This document shows, piece by piece, positions 1 through 9,355 of a DNA stretch of 64,000 bases (position 1 is its first letter; each line of letters starts with the position of its first letter). A program made the position numbers and the translations under genes. The stretch spans positions 124,001-188,000 of the forward strand of contig NZ_CP077291.1 of the NCBI RefSeq assembly GCF_019048065.1. The letters run 5' to 3'. The DNA comes from Citrobacter farmeri (GTDB lineage Bacteria; Pseudomonadota; Gammaproteobacteria; Enterobacterales; Enterobacteriaceae). The notes beneath the pieces are model-generated. The model saw nothing but the letters and a program-made list of their open reading frames with translations, searched no databases and had not been told where the DNA came from.

Positions 1-70
1 GTCGTCTCCGTCAGTCAAAGCTTTGTCGCGATTATACCTGAACAGGAGCAAAAGACGGATTTTTCGACAT
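1..70 (-). promoter_or_regulatory. Probable promoter/5' leader of engB (yihA), gene off the left edge
   Basis: No coding frame matching engB is visible, but on the minus strand a perfect TATAAT lies at 31-36, pointing left out of the window. In E. coli and relatives the leftward engB (ribosome-biogenesis GTPase) gene sits immediately beside csrC, so this is inferred to be its promoter and leader. No good -35 box is seen at 16-18 bp spacing. The assignment rests on synteny. Confidence 0.35.
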
Positions 71-268
71 GAGGTTGTTGTGAGTAAAAACCTTGCTCGT
101 TGTAAGACATTGCCGATCGTTCTTATACGAAATTTAAGAGTAATTGCAGGGCAAATAATTAAATAAATCAACTAAATCATGGTATTAAAAGCATGTAATA
201 TTCTGAAAATGCCAGAACTGAGCGGCCAGTGACTTGTTACTTTACTTCAAAAGAGTAGAGTAGCCCTC
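71..268 (+). promoter_or_regulatory. Upstream control region of csrC
   Basis: About 200 bases without a gene. An imperfect inverted repeat (TGTAAGA at 101-107 and TCTTATA at 121-127) resembles half-sites of the BarA/UvrY (SirA) response regulator, which is known to activate csrC in E. coli. The spacing between the arms is longer than in the classical 18-bp palindrome, so this is only a candidate. The stretch is AT-rich. No convincing -35/-10 pair stands out near the inferred RNA start. Confidence 0.35.
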
Positions 269-510
269 ATAGCGAGGATAGCTGTACAGGAAGACGACTC
301 AGGATGAGGGTCAGGAGCGCCAGGAGGCGAAGACACAGGATTGTCAGGATGACAGGCGTTCGGAGACGTTAGTATACGGAAACGGAAAAGACACGGAATG
401 TTCCAGGCTGAAGGAAAAACAGGGTGTGTTGACAGCCGACAGGGAATGTAGGACCCGTTCAGGGTTGTGAGTAAGGTGAAAAGGCGACAGAGCAATCTGT
501 CGCCTTTTTT
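269..510 (+). ncRNA. csrC: CsrC small RNA (CsrA-sequestering)
   Basis: CsrC binds many copies of the RNA-binding protein CsrA and relieves its control of carbon storage, motility and biofilm genes. The stretch carries more than ten GGA motifs, many inside short hairpins (for example CAGGATG, CAGGAGC, CGGAGACG), the hallmark of CsrB/CsrC RNAs. It ends in a strong intrinsic terminator: arms AGGCGACAG (482-490) and CTGTCGCCT (497-505) followed by a T-run. Position upstream of yihI matches E. coli csrC, and the length (about 242 nt) agrees. The 5' end is placed by similarity to the E. coli RNA and could be a few bases off. Confidence 0.92.
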
Positions 511-573
511 CTTTATTTCTGCTAGATTCCGGCGCAATTATATACTGAATAAAACAGCCAAAGACGAATCACT

Positions 574-1083
574 ATGAAATCCACTTCTACACCACGCGGC
601 AAAGGCCCTGCGAAGGCTCGCCGTAAAACCCGTGAAGAGCTGAACCAGGAAGCTCGTGACCGCAAGCGTCAGAAAAAACACCGTGGACACGCGGCGGGTA
701 GCCGTGCGGCCGGTGGCGATGCAGCGTCAGGCGGCAAAAACAAGAATCAACAGAAAGATCCGCGCATCGGCAGTAAAACCCCTATTCCATTAGGCGTGAC
801 CGAAAAGGTCACCAAACAGCACAAACCGAAGAGTGAGAAACCTATGCTTTCACCGCAGGCTGAGTTGGATTTACTGGAAACGGATGAGCGCCTGGATGCG
901 CTGTTAGAACGTCTGGAAGCAGGCGAAACCCTGAGCGCGGAAGACCAGTCCTGGGTGGATGCCAAACTGGATCGCATCGATGAACTGATGCAGAAGCTGG
1001 GCCTCTCCTACGATGACGACGAAGAAGAAGAAGATGATGAGAAGCAGGAAGATATGATGCGCCTGCTGCGGGGCGGTAACTAA
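574..1083 (+). CDS. yihI: YihI, activator of the GTPase Der
   Basis: YihI stimulates GTP hydrolysis by the ribosome-assembly GTPase Der (EngA) and so modulates 50S subunit maturation. The 169-residue protein is cytosolic, with a very basic N-terminal third (about residues 1-60, rich in Lys/Arg) and a very acidic C-terminal tail of Asp/Glu runs near residues 147-160, the usual composition of the family. There is no signal peptide or membrane segment. It lies between csrC and hemN as in E. coli. Its Shine-Dalgarno is weak, but the ATG at 574 gives the family's usual length and N-terminus. The family assignment is secure; the function is from E. coli work. Confidence 0.95.
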   Translation: MKSTSTPRGKGPAKARRKTREELNQEARDRKRQKKHRGHAAGSRAAGGDAASGGKNKNQQKDPRIGSKTPIPLGVTEKVTKQHKPKSEKPMLSPQAELDLLETDERLDALLERLEAGETLSAEDQSWVDAKLDRIDELMQKLGLSYDDDEEEEDDEKQEDMMRLLRGGN

Positions 1084-1114
1084 CGGTTTACACCGTGGGC
1101 CTGCCCGTCCTGCT

Positions 1115-1241
1115 TATAACCCTTCCGGTTATATGTTATCTGGTGTGGTTATTCGTTAAACTACAGCGGTTGTCGCGGCGACAGAAGTGGCTGCGCAGCC
1201 GGCTTAGCACTCGAAATGGAGTGAGGCCGGTACGCCGTACC
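1115..1241 (+). repeat. Cluster of perfect hairpins between yihI and hemN
   Basis: Five inverted repeats follow one another in the 187-bp gap. Their arms are TATAACC/GGTTATA (1115-1121/1127-1133), TGTCG/CGACA (1171-1175/1179-1183), GGCTGC/GCAGCC (1189-1194/1195-1200), CACTC/GAGTG (1209-1213/1220-1224) and GGTAC/GTACC (1229-1233/1237-1241). The last ends about 20 bases before the hemN ribosome binding site. None has a terminator-like T-run. If transcribed they would form a highly structured hemN leader; no function is known to me. Confidence 0.5.
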
Positions 1242-1270
1242 CGCCAGAGACGCCATCGGAAGGAGTGAGC

Positions 1271-2644
1271 ATGTCTGAACAACAAATAGACTGGGATTTG
1301 GCCCTGATCCAGAAATATAACTATTCCGGGCCACGCTATACCTCGTACCCGACCGCACTGGAATTTTCAGATGCGTTTGGTGAACCGGCATTTTTACAAG
1401 CCGTAGCGCGCTATCCTGAGCGTCCACTCTCGCTTTACGTCCATATCCCGTTTTGCCACAAGCTCTGCTACTTCTGTGGCTGCAATAAGATTGTGACCCG
1501 CCAGCAGCATAAGGCCGATCAGTATCTGGATGCCCTGGAACAGGAAATCCTTCATCGTGCGCCGCTGTTTGACGGGCGCCAGGTTAGCCAACTGCACTGG
1601 GGCGGCGGTACGCCAACCTACCTGAATAAAGCGCAAATCAGCCGCCTGATGACGTTGCTGCGAAATAATTTCCACTTCAATGCGGATGCGGAGATTTCGA
1701 TCGAAGTCGATCCCCGTGAGATTGAACTGGATGTGCTCGATCATTTACGCGCAGAAGGCTTTAATCGTCTCAGCATGGGTGTGCAGGACTTCAATAAAGA
1801 GGTCCAGCGACTGGTTAACCGTGAGCAGGATGAAGCGTTTATCTTTGCGCTGCTCAATCATGCGCGTGACATTGGTTTTACTTCGACCAATATCGATCTG
1901 ATCTACGGTTTACCCAAACAGACACCGGAAAGTTTCGCATTTACTCTGAAGCGGGTGGCGGAATTAAGCCCCGACCGTCTGAGCGTGTTTAACTATGCGC
2001 ATTTGCCGACGCTGTTTGCCGCACAGCGCAAAATTAAAGATGCCGATCTGCCCAGCGCACAGCAGAAGCTGGATATTTTGCAGGAAACCATCACCTTGCT
2101 GACAGAGACCGGTTATCAGTTTATCGGCATGGATCACTTTGCTCGCCCGGATGACGAGCTGGCGATTGCCCAGCGCGAAGGTGTACTCCATCGTAATTTC
2201 CAGGGGTACACCACCCAGGGGGACACCGATCTGTTGGGGATGGGCGTTTCTGCCATCAGTATGATTGGCGATTGCTACGCGCAGAACCAGAAAGAGTTGA
2301 AACTCTACTATCAGCAGGTGGATGAACAGGGGAATGCCTTGTGGCGCGGCATTGCGCTCACCCGCGATGACTGTATTCGTCGTGATGTTATCAAGTCGCT
2401 GATCTGCAACTTCCGCCTCGACTATGCGGTGGTTGAACAGCAGTGGGATCTTAACTTCGCGGATTACTTTGCCGAAGACCTGAAGCTGTTGTCGCCGTTG
2501 GCGAAAGACGGGCTGGTGGATGTGACAGAGAAGGGCATTCAGGTCACGCCGAAAGGCCGCCTGCTGATTCGCAATATTTGTATGTGCTTTGATGCTTATC
2601 TGCGCCAGAAAGCGCGGATGCAGCAGTTTTCGCGAGTGATTTAA
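1271..2644 (+). CDS. hemN: Oxygen-independent coproporphyrinogen III dehydrogenase
   Basis: HemN is a radical-SAM enzyme that decarboxylates the two propionates of coproporphyrinogen III to give protoporphyrinogen IX during anaerobic haem synthesis. The CX3CX2C iron-sulfur motif is seen at Cys62, Cys66 and Cys69 in HIPFCHKLCYFCGC, followed by the GGGTPT motif and a C-terminal HemN domain. At 457 residues it equals the E. coli enzyme. The ATG at 1271 is chosen over an in-frame GTG at 1265 because AGGAG (1261-1265) is correctly spaced from it and the N-terminus MSEQQIDW matches the family. It is monocistronic here, followed by a REP pair. Confidence 0.97.
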   Translation: MSEQQIDWDLALIQKYNYSGPRYTSYPTALEFSDAFGEPAFLQAVARYPERPLSLYVHIPFCHKLCYFCGCNKIVTRQQHKADQYLDALEQEILHRAPLFDGRQVSQLHWGGGTPTYLNKAQISRLMTLLRNNFHFNADAEISIEVDPREIELDVLDHLRAEGFNRLSMGVQDFNKEVQRLVNREQDEAFIFALLNHARDIGFTSTNIDLIYGLPKQTPESFAFTLKRVAELSPDRLSVFNYAHLPTLFAAQRKIKDADLPSAQQKLDILQETITLLTETGYQFIGMDHFARPDDELAIAQREGVLHRNFQGYTTQGDTDLLGMGVSAISMIGDCYAQNQKELKLYYQQVDEQGNALWRGIALTRDDCIRRDVIKSLICNFRLDYAVVEQQWDLNFADYFAEDLKLLSPLAKDGLVDVTEKGIQVTPKGRLLIRNICMCFDAYLRQKARMQQFSRVI

Positions 2645-2649
2645 TCTGT

Positions 2650-2717
2650 TGCCGGATGGCGCTTCGCTTATCCGGCCTACAACTTGTAGAGCCATTAAGC
2701 ATTAGCGCCATCCGGCA
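2650..2717. repeat. REP/BIME element
   Basis: Two oppositely oriented repetitive extragenic palindrome units follow hemN: GCCGGATGGCGCTTCGCTTA and the continuation TCCGGCCTAC (to 2680), then GCGCCATCCGGCA at about 2705-2717. This is a typical enterobacterial BIME between convergent genes (hemN and yshB/glnG), where it can stabilise mRNA 3' ends or bind gyrase and IHF. Confidence 0.85.
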
Positions 2718-2722
2718 CAGTA

Positions 2723-2833
2723 TTAGCTGAACAGCCCAACCAGCGCGGCGCACAGTACTGCGGCGACCGCAGTTTGTGGCGTATGGCTGTCGACCGCTCC
2801 GCTTGATAGCAGATTTATAATCGATTCCAGCAT
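2723..2833 (-). CDS. yshB: YshB small membrane-associated protein
   Basis: This 36-residue frame begins MLESIINLLSSGAVDS and ends in a hydrophobic stretch AVLCAALVGLFS. It matches the E. coli small protein YshB nearly residue for residue, as I remember it. The second half (about residues 22-36) could span or attach to the inner membrane. A G-rich stretch (GGGG) precedes the ATG. It lies between hemN and glnG, as in E. coli. YshB has been linked in Salmonella to replication inside host cells; its molecular role is unknown. It is too short for ordinary gene callers. Confidence 0.85.
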   Translation of the reverse strand: MLESIINLLSSGAVDSHTPQTAVAAVLCAALVGLFS

Positions 2834-2943
2834 AGTAAATCCCCCGTTTGCCGGGCACGATCATACTGAACTCATCGGAACAGTAAAGCGCAAAATAACG
2901 GCAATTTGCGCTCAATTATTAATCTTTACACAAGCGTGTGACG

Positions 2944-4353
2944 TTACTCCATTCCCAGCTCTTTTAACTTACGCGTCAGGGTATTACGCCCCCATCCGAG
3001 CAAGCGTGCCGCTTCCTGTTTATGGCCCTGTGTATGACGTAGCGCGGTTGTCAGCAACGTGCGTTCCATTTCAGGCTGTGCCTCTGACAACAGGTTTTGA
3101 TGACCGGAACGCAGTGCCCGATCCGCCCACTGCGCCAACAGCGTGGCCCAACTGTCAGGCTGGAGATGAGACGGGCTTTCCGGCGCGGTGGCTTCGAACA
3201 GTTCAGCAGGGAGATCCTGAATCAACACCTCTTGTCCGGCGGCCATCACGGTTAACCAGCGACAGGTGTTTTCCAGTTGGCGAACGTTGCCAGGCCACGC
3301 CAGACGCGTCAGTGCGGCTTCAGTTTCCGGGTGCAATAACTTGGCTTCTACGCCCAGTTCGCGAGCCGCAACTTGCAGGAAATGGCGGGCCAGGCGCGGA
3401 ATATCCTCCCGACGCTCGCGCAGTGGCGGCAGGTGTACGCGGATGACGTTCAGACGGTGGAACAGATCCTCACGAAATTTTCCTTCCTGGACGCGTAACT
3501 CGAGGTTCTGGTGGGTTGCCGCGATAATTCGCACGTCCACCTTCACCGGCGCATACCCGCCAACGCGGTAAAACTGACCGTCAGCCAGCACGCGCAACAG
3601 GCGTGTTTGCACATCCAGCGGCATGTCACCTATCTCATCAAGAAAGAGTGTGCCGCCATCGGCCTGTTCGAAGCGTCCCTGACGAATGGTATTTGCCCCG
3701 GTAAAAGCCCCTTTTTCATGACCAAACAGCTCGGACTCGATCAAATCTTTGGGTATCGCAGCCATGTTCAGTGCGATAAACGGCGCTTTGGCGCGTGGAC
3801 TGTGGCGATGCAGGGCATGCGCAACCAGTTCTTTACCCGTCCCGGATTCCCCGTTGATTAACACGCTGATGGAGGAACGAGAGAGCCGCCCGATAATACG
3901 AAACACATCCTGCATGGCCGGCGCTTCACCGATGATGTCGGTTGTCGGGCCGTTGAGTTGAATATTGCGCGGCTGCTGCTGTTCCTGATAATGGCTGATG
4001 GCGCGCTCAACCAGCGCCACCGCTTCATCGATATCAAAGGGTTTCGGCAGATAATCAAACGCCCCTTGTTGATAGGCGCTGACGGCGGCATCCAGGTCGG
4101 AATGCGCGGTCATGATGATGACCGGAAGCATCGGATGACGCTGTTTAATTTGTTTTAATAGCGCCAGCCCGTCCATTCCCGGCATCCGAATATCGGACAA
4201 CAGTACGTCCGGCGTTTTGCTTGCCAGCGCGCCCAACACATCGTTACCGTTTTCAAAGGTCGTACAACTCAGACCTGCTCCGGCGAGAGCACGTTCAAGC
4301 ACCCAACGGATGGAACTATCGTCATCGACTACCCAGACTATCCCTCGTTGCAT
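2944..4353 (-). CDS. glnG: Nitrogen regulator NtrC (NR-I)
   Basis: NtrC is the sigma-54-dependent activator of glnA and the nitrogen-limitation regulon. The 469-residue protein has an N-terminal receiver domain (acidic pocket DDD near residues 10-12, phospho-acceptor Asp54 in LLSDIRMPG), a central AAA+ domain with Walker A GESGTGKE, the sigma-54-contacting GAFTGA loop and LFLDEIGD, and a C-terminal Fis-type helix-turn-helix ([17 protein letters not shown]). The start is the ATG at 4353 ([12 protein letters not shown]); a longer frame adds 19 residues foreign to the family. It lies 8 bp downstream of glnL and is co-transcribed with it and glnA. Confidence 0.98.
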   Translation of the reverse strand: MQRGIVWVVDDDSSIRWVLERALAGAGLSCTTFENGNDVLGALASKTPDVLLSDIRMPGMDGLALLKQIKQRHPMLPVIIMTAHSDLDAAVSAYQQGAFDYLPKPFDIDEAVALVERAISHYQEQQQPRNIQLNGPTTDIIGEAPAMQDVFRIIGRLSRSSISVLINGESGTGKELVAHALHRHSPRAKAPFIALNMAAIPKDLIESELFGHEKGAFTGANTIRQGRFEQADGGTLFLDEIGDMPLDVQTRLLRVLADGQFYRVGGYAPVKVDVRIIAATHQNLELRVQEGKFREDLFHRLNVIRVHLPPLRERREDIPRLARHFLQVAARELGVEAKLLHPETEAALTRLAWPGNVRQLENTCRWLTVMAAGQEVLIQDLPAELFEATAPESPSHLQPDSWATLLAQWADRALRSGHQNLLSEAQPEMERTLLTTALRHTQGHKQEAARLLGWGRNTLTRKLKELGME

Positions 4354-4361
4354 AAGCACCT

Positions 4362-5411
4362 CTATTTCCGAATCGGCAGATAAACCGAGAACTCGGTATG
4401 ACCTGGCCAACTGGTAAATTCAATTTTGCCGGAATGCTGATCGATCAAATTGCGGGCGATAGATAATCCTAACCCGGTGCCGCCTTCGCGGCCGCTGACC
4501 ATGGGATAAAACAGCGTATCCTGTAAGTGGGAAGGGATCCCCGGCCCGTTGTCTTCAACGTCAATACGCGCCGCCAGGCGATAGCGCTCGCCGTGCAGCG
4601 TGAGCTGGAAAGCGGTGCGGGTACGCAGCACAATCTCTCCGCCGTCGGGCCCCAGCGCCTGTAACGCATTGCGGACAATGTTCAACAACACCTGCTCGAT
4701 TTGTTCCGGGTCGTGCGGCAGTTCCGGCAAGCTGGGATCGTAATCACGGACCAACGTGACGTTGGTCGGTAACTCCATAGAAACCAGTGCTACCACGCGC
4801 TCTGCCACCTTATGAATGCTTTCCGTGACATGCGTTCCTGGCATCTGCGGGCCTAATAACCTGTCGACCAGATTACGCAGTCGATCAGCCTGTTCAATAA
4901 TGACTTTGGTGTATTCCAGCAGCGCCGGATCGGGCAGGGCTTTGCTTAATAGCTGTGCTGCGCCGCGTAAGCCACCGAGCGGGTTTTTAATCTCGTGCGC
5001 CAGTCCACGTACCAGATCGCGTGCGGCGACCTGCTGAGCGTGCTGTAGCTGCTCCTGGCTCAGACGGCGTTGGTTATCCATCGGTGCCATTTCAAGCAGG
5101 ATCTGACCGTCCGGCAAACGCTGCGCGGTGAGAGACAGAATGTGTGAACGCCCGTCAATCACCAGCGTGACTTCATTGTCGGTAAAACCTTGCCCCGCCT
5201 CTAAGCTTTCGCGCATCAGCTCGATATTCAAAGAAAAATAGCTCAGGAGTTCAGGAAGCGGTGTACCAAACAGTTTGCGGGAGCTTTGGGCGAGTAACTG
5301 CTGCGCGGCCGGGTTGGCGTAATGCACCGCCAGCTCATCGTCGACCAGTAAGATGCTGTTGATTAAAGAATTGAGGATCTGCCCAGCATCGGGCAGCGTG
5401 CCTGTTGCCAT
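4362..5411 (-). CDS. glnL: Nitrogen sensor kinase/phosphatase NtrB (NR-II)
   Basis: NtrB phosphorylates NtrC under nitrogen limitation and dephosphorylates it when bound by PII. The 349-residue cytosolic protein has a PAS domain (about residues 10-75), the H-box [12 protein letters not shown] carrying the phospho-His near residue 139, and a GHKL ATPase domain with N-box [14 protein letters not shown] and GGTGLGLS. No membrane segment is present, as expected for NtrB. An NtrC operator sits just upstream, giving autoregulation in addition to read-through from glnA. The length equals that of the E. coli protein. Confidence 0.98.
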   Translation of the reverse strand: MATGTLPDAGQILNSLINSILLVDDELAVHYANPAAQQLLAQSSRKLFGTPLPELLSYFSLNIELMRESLEAGQGFTDNEVTLVIDGRSHILSLTAQRLPDGQILLEMAPMDNQRRLSQEQLQHAQQVAARDLVRGLAHEIKNPLGGLRGAAQLLSKALPDPALLEYTKVIIEQADRLRNLVDRLLGPQMPGTHVTESIHKVAERVVALVSMELPTNVTLVRDYDPSLPELPHDPEQIEQVLLNIVRNALQALGPDGGEIVLRTRTAFQLTLHGERYRLAARIDVEDNGPGIPSHLQDTLFYPMVSGREGGTGLGLSIARNLIDQHSGKIEFTSWPGHTEFSVYLPIRK

Positions 5412-5432
5412 ATAGCAGTCTCCTGAATAGTG

Positions 5433-5449
5433 TGCACCAATTTAGTGCA
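5433..5449 (-). promoter_or_regulatory. NtrC operator at the glnL promoter
   Basis: The palindrome TGCACCAATTTAGTGCA fits the NtrC consensus TGCACY-N5-GGTGCA closely and lies 21 bp upstream of the glnL start. In E. coli the equivalent glnLp site represses the internal promoter. Confidence 0.9.
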
Positions 5450-5499
5450 TTATAGCTTTTTATGTAGAAAAAGCGCGAAGGATCAGGTTGTTGACGGTG

Positions 5500-5685
5500 A
5501 AAAAAGCCCATCGTGTGATGGGCTAAAAGTTTCCACGGCAACTAAAATTCTCCGTATCTTTCTTACCGCAGCGGTGTTGGCTGCTCTCAGTCACCCGAAT
5601 CACTTAGTGGACTAAGCTCATCGGGATTCCATCGATTGCCGCCTTGCTGCAATAAGAAATCTACGGGAATTACAACTAATTATCA
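5500..5685 (-). ncRNA. glnZ: glnA 3'UTR, probable GlnZ sRNA, with intrinsic terminator
   Basis: The 186-base glnA 3' region ends in a strong Rho-independent terminator read on the minus strand: stem arms GCCCATC and GATGGGC at 5506-5523 with six U residues encoded at 5500-5505. Inside it a second conserved-looking hairpin pairs ACTTAG with CTAAG and CCCGA with TCGGG (about 5593-5628). In E. coli and Salmonella this 3'UTR is processed to the Hfq-binding sRNA GlnZ, which links nitrogen status to central carbon metabolism. The sRNA assignment is by position and architecture; the 5' processing site cannot be seen here. Confidence 0.65.
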
Positions 5686-7095
5686 TTAAACGCTGTAGTA
5701 CAGCTCAAACTCTACCGGGTGCGGCGTCATGCGTACGCGGTCGTTTTCTTCAATACGCAGCGCGATGTAAGCATCGATGGCTTCATCAGTGAACACGCCA
5801 CCTGCTTTCAGGAACTCGCGGTCCAGATTCAGCTCGTTCAGTGCTTCTTCCAGAGAGCCTGCAACCTGTGGGATCTCTTTTGCTTCTTCCGGCGGCAGGT
5901 CGTACAGGTTTTTGTCCATCGCTTCGCCCGGGTGGATTTTGTTCTTAATACCGTCAAGACCAGCCATCAGCAGGGCTGCAAAGCACAGGTACGGGTTCGC
6001 TGCCGGATCCGGGAAGCGGACTTCGATACGACGTGCTTTCGGAGAAGCCACCACCGGAATACGGATAGAAGCAGAACGGTTACGGGCAGAATAAGCCAGC
6101 ATGACCGGAGCTTCGTAACCTGGGACCAGACGCTTGTATGAGTTGGTGGTCGGGTTCGCCAGGGCGTTAATCGCTTTAGCGTGTTTGATCACGCCGCCAA
6201 TGTAGTACAGCGCCTGTTCAGACAGACCAGCATATTTGTCACCAGAGAACAGGTTGGTGCCGTTTTTGGACAGAGACATGTGGCAGTGCATGCCGGAACC
6301 GTTATCGCCGAACATCGGTTTTGGCATGAAGGTCGCGGTTTTACCGAAGCGATGAGCGACGTTGTGCACCACATATTTGTAGATCTGAATTTCGTCCGCT
6401 TTTTTGGTCATGGTGTTGAAGCGAGTCGCCACTTCGTTCTGACCTGCGGTTGCCACTTCATGGTGGTGGGCTTCAACAACCAGGCCCATCTGCTCCATTA
6501 CCAGACACATTTCAGAACGGATGTCCTGAGCGGAGTCTACTGGCGGAACCGGGAAGTAGCCGCCTTTCACTGCCGGACGGTGACCTTTGTTACCACCTTC
6601 GTACTGAGTGGAGGAGTTCCACGCGCCTTCGATGTCATCGATAGCCACGTGAGAACCGGAGATTGACGCGCCGAAACGGATGTCGTCAAACAGGAAAAAT
6701 TCTGGTTCTGGCCCAAACAGAACGGTATCCGCGATACCGGTGGAGCGCAGATACTCTTCAGCACGCTTGGCGATAGAACGCGGGTCGCGGTCATAGCCCT
6801 GCAGAGTGCCGGGTTCCAGGATATCACAACGGATGATCAGCGTAGAATCAGCGAAGAACGGGTCGATAACTGCGGTAGAGGCATCCGGCATCAGCACCAT
6901 GTCGGATTCGTTGATGCCTTTCCAGCCACCAATCGAAGAGCCGTCAAACATTTTGCCTTCTTCAAAGAATTCGGCATTTACCTGATGAGCAGGAATTGTG
7001 ACGTGCTGTTCTTTACCTTTGGTATCAGTGAAGCGCAAATCAACAAACTTCACTTCGTGCTCATTCAGCATCGTCAAAACGTGTTCAGCGGACAT
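5686..7095 (-). CDS. glnA: Glutamine synthetase type I
   Basis: GlnA condenses glutamate and ammonium with ATP to make glutamine, and works as a cytosolic dodecamer. The 469-residue sequence has the beta-grasp N-domain and the catalytic domain, with the signatures [22 protein letters not shown] and [14 protein letters not shown]. The adenylylation-loop tyrosine is present (NLYDLPPEE, Tyr near 398), so GlnE control is expected. It is the first gene of glnA-glnL-glnG, driven by sigma-54 and NtrC. Length and motifs equal those of the E. coli enzyme. Confidence 0.99.
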   Translation of the reverse strand: MSAEHVLTMLNEHEVKFVDLRFTDTKGKEQHVTIPAHQVNAEFFEEGKMFDGSSIGGWKGINESDMVLMPDASTAVIDPFFADSTLIIRCDILEPGTLQGYDRDPRSIAKRAEEYLRSTGIADTVLFGPEPEFFLFDDIRFGASISGSHVAIDDIEGAWNSSTQYEGGNKGHRPAVKGGYFPVPPVDSAQDIRSEMCLVMEQMGLVVEAHHHEVATAGQNEVATRFNTMTKKADEIQIYKYVVHNVAHRFGKTATFMPKPMFGDNGSGMHCHMSLSKNGTNLFSGDKYAGLSEQALYYIGGVIKHAKAINALANPTTNSYKRLVPGYEAPVMLAYSARNRSASIRIPVVASPKARRIEVRFPDPAANPYLCFAALLMAGLDGIKNKIHPGEAMDKNLYDLPPEEAKEIPQVAGSLEEALNELNLDREFLKAGGVFTDEAIDAYIALRIEENDRVRMTPHPVEFELYYSV

Positions 7096-7180
7096 ACTTA
7101 ACTCTCCAGATTGGTCATAGTCGTCGTGGTAACGAGGTGTTCAATTCTTTAATCATTGGCCGTGTCGCCGTAAAAAAGAT

Positions 7181-7200
7181 AAAGCGAAATCTGTGCCAAC
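7181..7200 (-). promoter_or_regulatory. glnAp2 sigma-54 promoter
   Basis: On the minus strand, TTGGCAC (-24 element, plus-strand 7193-7199) is followed by TTTCGCTTT (-12 element with the GC near 7184-7186). This spacing fits the RpoN consensus TGGCAC-N5-TTGCW. It lies about 90 bp upstream of the glnA start and is flanked by NtrC enhancers. Confidence 0.9.
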
Positions 7201-7232
7201 TTTTAAATTGCCCCTAAAAGGCGTTATCATGC

Positions 7233-7320
7233 GCACCATCGTGCAAAAGGGTTGCACCATGTTGTGTATGTTGCACCAGTATAGTGCTTTAATGTGAACA
7301 TTGAGCACCATATTGGTGCA
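7233..7320 (-). promoter_or_regulatory. NtrC enhancer cluster upstream of glnA
   Basis: The best palindrome is GCACCATATTGGTGC at 7305-7319. A second, TGCACCAGTATAGTGC, lies at 7272-7287. Weaker copies are near 7252-7268 (TTGCACCATGTTGTG) and 7233-7244 (GCACCATCGTGC). This array of strong distal and weak proximal sites is the known layout of the E. coli glnA control region. The interval 7096-7471 otherwise holds only the divergent glnA and bipA promoters. Confidence 0.9.
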
Positions 7321-7412
7321 ATGAACCGTGTATAACCCTTTTAACGCTCCGTGAAAGCGATCACAAAGAAACTCTGCAATACTTGTTTGCGGAGGATGTT
7401 TGTGATCCTGTT

Positions 7413-7439
7413 TTGTAGTGCGATTAATCCGTGTACAAT
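7413..7439 (+). promoter_or_regulatory. Candidate sigma-70 promoter of bipA
   Basis: TACAAT at 7434-7439 is a good -10 box. TTGTAG at 7413-7418 may serve as the -35 element, although the spacing (15 bp) is short. It would start transcription about 25 bases upstream of the bipA start codon. Confidence 0.4.
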
Positions 7440-7471
7440 AACGCGCTATTTCTAATGCCTGAGGCAAAGTT

Positions 7472-9295
7472 GTGATCGAAAATTTGCGTAACATCGCCAT
7501 CATCGCGCACGTTGACCATGGTAAAACTACCCTGGTTGATAAGCTGCTGCAGCAATCCGGTACGTTCGACTCTCGTGCCGAAACTCAAGAGCGTGTGATG
7601 GACTCCAACGATTTGGAGAAAGAGCGTGGGATTACCATCCTCGCGAAAAACACCGCTATCAAATGGAATGATTACCGTATCAACATCGTTGATACCCCTG
7701 GGCACGCAGACTTCGGTGGTGAAGTTGAGCGTGTCATGTCCATGGTTGACTCTGTGCTGCTGGTGGTTGACGCATTTGACGGCCCGATGCCGCAGACGCG
7801 CTTCGTAACCAAAAAAGCCTTTGCGCATGGCCTGAAGCCCATCGTGGTCATCAACAAAGTAGACCGTCCTGGCGCGCGTCCGGACTGGGTTGTCGATCAG
7901 GTATTTGACCTGTTTGTGAACCTCGACGCGACCGACGAACAGCTGGACTTCCCGATCATCTACGCTTCCGCGCTGAACGGTATTGCCGGTCTGGATCACG
8001 AAGATATGGCGGAAGACATGACCCCGCTGTATCAGGCGATTGTCGACCACGTACCTGCGCCGGACGTTGACCTTGATGGTCCGTTCCAGATGCAGATCTC
8101 TCAGCTGGACTACAACAACTACGTTGGCGTTATCGGTATCGGTCGCATCAAACGCGGTAAAGTGAAGCCGAACCAGCAGATCACTATCGTGGATAGCGAA
8201 GGCAAAACCCGTAACGGTAAAGTCGGTAAAGTGCTGACTCACCTGGGTCTGGAGCGTATCGACAGCGATCTGGCTGAAGCGGGCGACATCATCGCGATCA
8301 CTGGTCTGGGCGAACTGAACATCTCTGACACCATCTGCGATCCGCAGAATGTGGAAGCCCTGCCGGCGCTGTCTGTTGATGAACCGACCGTTACCATGTT
8401 CTTCAACGTCAACACCTCTCCGTTCTGTGGTAAAGAAGGTAAATACGTTACCTCTCGTCAGATCCTTGATCGCCTGAATAAAGAGCTGGTGCATAACGTT
8501 GCGCTGCGTGTTGAAGAAACGGAAGATGCGGACGCGTTCCGTGTATCCGGTCGCGGTGAGCTGCACCTGTCAGTTCTGATCGAAAACATGCGTCGTGAAG
8601 GTTTCGAAATGGCGGTTTCCCGTCCGAAAGTTATCTTCCGCGAAATCGACGGCCGTAAACAAGAGCCGTTCGAAAACGTTACGCTGGACGTTGAAGAGCA
8701 GCACCAGGGTTCTGTCATGCAGGCACTGGGCGAACGTAAAGGCGACCTGAAAAACATGAATCCAGATGGCAAAGGCCGCGTACGTCTCGACTACGTGATC
8801 CCAAGCCGTGGTCTGATCGGCTTCCGTTCAGAATTCATGACCATGACCTCCGGTACGGGTCTGCTGTACTCCACCTTCAGCCATTACGACGACGTACGTC
8901 CGGGTGAAGTGGGTCAGCGTCAGAACGGTGTACTGATCTCTAACGGTCAGGGTAAAGCGGTTGCGTTTGCACTGTTCAGCCTGCAGGACCGCGGTAAGCT
9001 GTTCCTGGGTCACGGTGCCGAAGTGTACGAAGGCCAGATCATCGGTATTCACAGCCGTTCCAACGACCTGACCGTAAACTGCCTGACCGGTAAGAAGCTG
9101 ACCAACATGCGTGCTTCCGGTACTGACGAAGCAACGGTTCTGGTTCCGCCGGTTAAGATGACCCTGGAGCAAGCGCTGGAGTTCATCGATGACGACGAAC
9201 TGGTAGAAGTGACTCCGCAGTCTATCCGTATTCGTAAACGTCACCTGACGGAAAACGATCGCCGCCGCGCGAACCGTGGTCCGAAAGAAGATTAA
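7472..9295 (+). CDS. bipA: BipA/TypA ribosome-associated translational GTPase
   Basis: BipA is an EF-G-like GTPase that aids 50S ribosome assembly at low temperature and affects virulence and stress responses. The 607-residue protein has the G motifs HVDHGKTT (G1), RGITI (G2), DTPGHADF (G3) and NKVD (G4) in the first 200 residues, then beta-barrel, two ferredoxin-like domains and the BipA-specific C-terminal domain ending in a basic tail. The start is GTG at 7472, the start used in E. coli, giving [10 protein letters not shown]. It is divergent from glnA and followed by a strong terminator. Confidence 0.98.
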   Translation: MIENLRNIAIIAHVDHGKTTLVDKLLQQSGTFDSRAETQERVMDSNDLEKERGITILAKNTAIKWNDYRINIVDTPGHADFGGEVERVMSMVDSVLLVVDAFDGPMPQTRFVTKKAFAHGLKPIVVINKVDRPGARPDWVVDQVFDLFVNLDATDEQLDFPIIYASALNGIAGLDHEDMAEDMTPLYQAIVDHVPAPDVDLDGPFQMQISQLDYNNYVGVIGIGRIKRGKVKPNQQITIVDSEGKTRNGKVGKVLTHLGLERIDSDLAEAGDIIAITGLGELNISDTICDPQNVEALPALSVDEPTVTMFFNVNTSPFCGKEGKYVTSRQILDRLNKELVHNVALRVEETEDADAFRVSGRGELHLSVLIENMRREGFEMAVSRPKVIFREIDGRKQEPFENVTLDVEEQHQGSVMQALGERKGDLKNMNPDGKGRVRLDYVIPSRGLIGFRSEFMTMTSGTGLLYSTFSHYDDVRPGEVGQRQNGVLISNGQGKAVAFALFSLQDRGKLFLGHGAEVYEGQIIGIHSRSNDLTVNCLTGKKLTNMRASGTDEATVLVPPVKMTLEQALEFIDDDELVEVTPQSIRIRKRHLTENDRRRANRGPKED

Positions 9296-9314
9296 TTCAT
9301 AATCTTGTGATGAA

Positions 9315-9343
9315 AAAGCCGCTGATATCAGCGGCTTTTTTTT
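9315..9343 (+). terminator. Rho-independent terminator after bipA
   Basis: A perfect 12-bp palindrome (arms AAAGCCGCTGAT and ATCAGCGGCTTT, 9315-9338) is followed by a T-run to 9343. Because it is symmetric with A residues on the left, it may also stop leftward transcription from ompL. Confidence 0.92.
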
Positions 9344-9355
9344 ACTTCAATGTAA

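Noticed and set aside
2650..2717. REP sequences as possible CRISPR repeats or insertion-sequence ends
   Set aside because: They are isolated inverted pairs of the standard REP consensus, without regular spacers, target duplications or transposase genes. The same applies to the three copies in the rha locus.
7424..8566. A 380-codon open frame antisense to bipA
   Set aside because: It lies wholly opposite a highly conserved gene, has no ribosome site or recognisable domain, and reflects codon bias of bipA.
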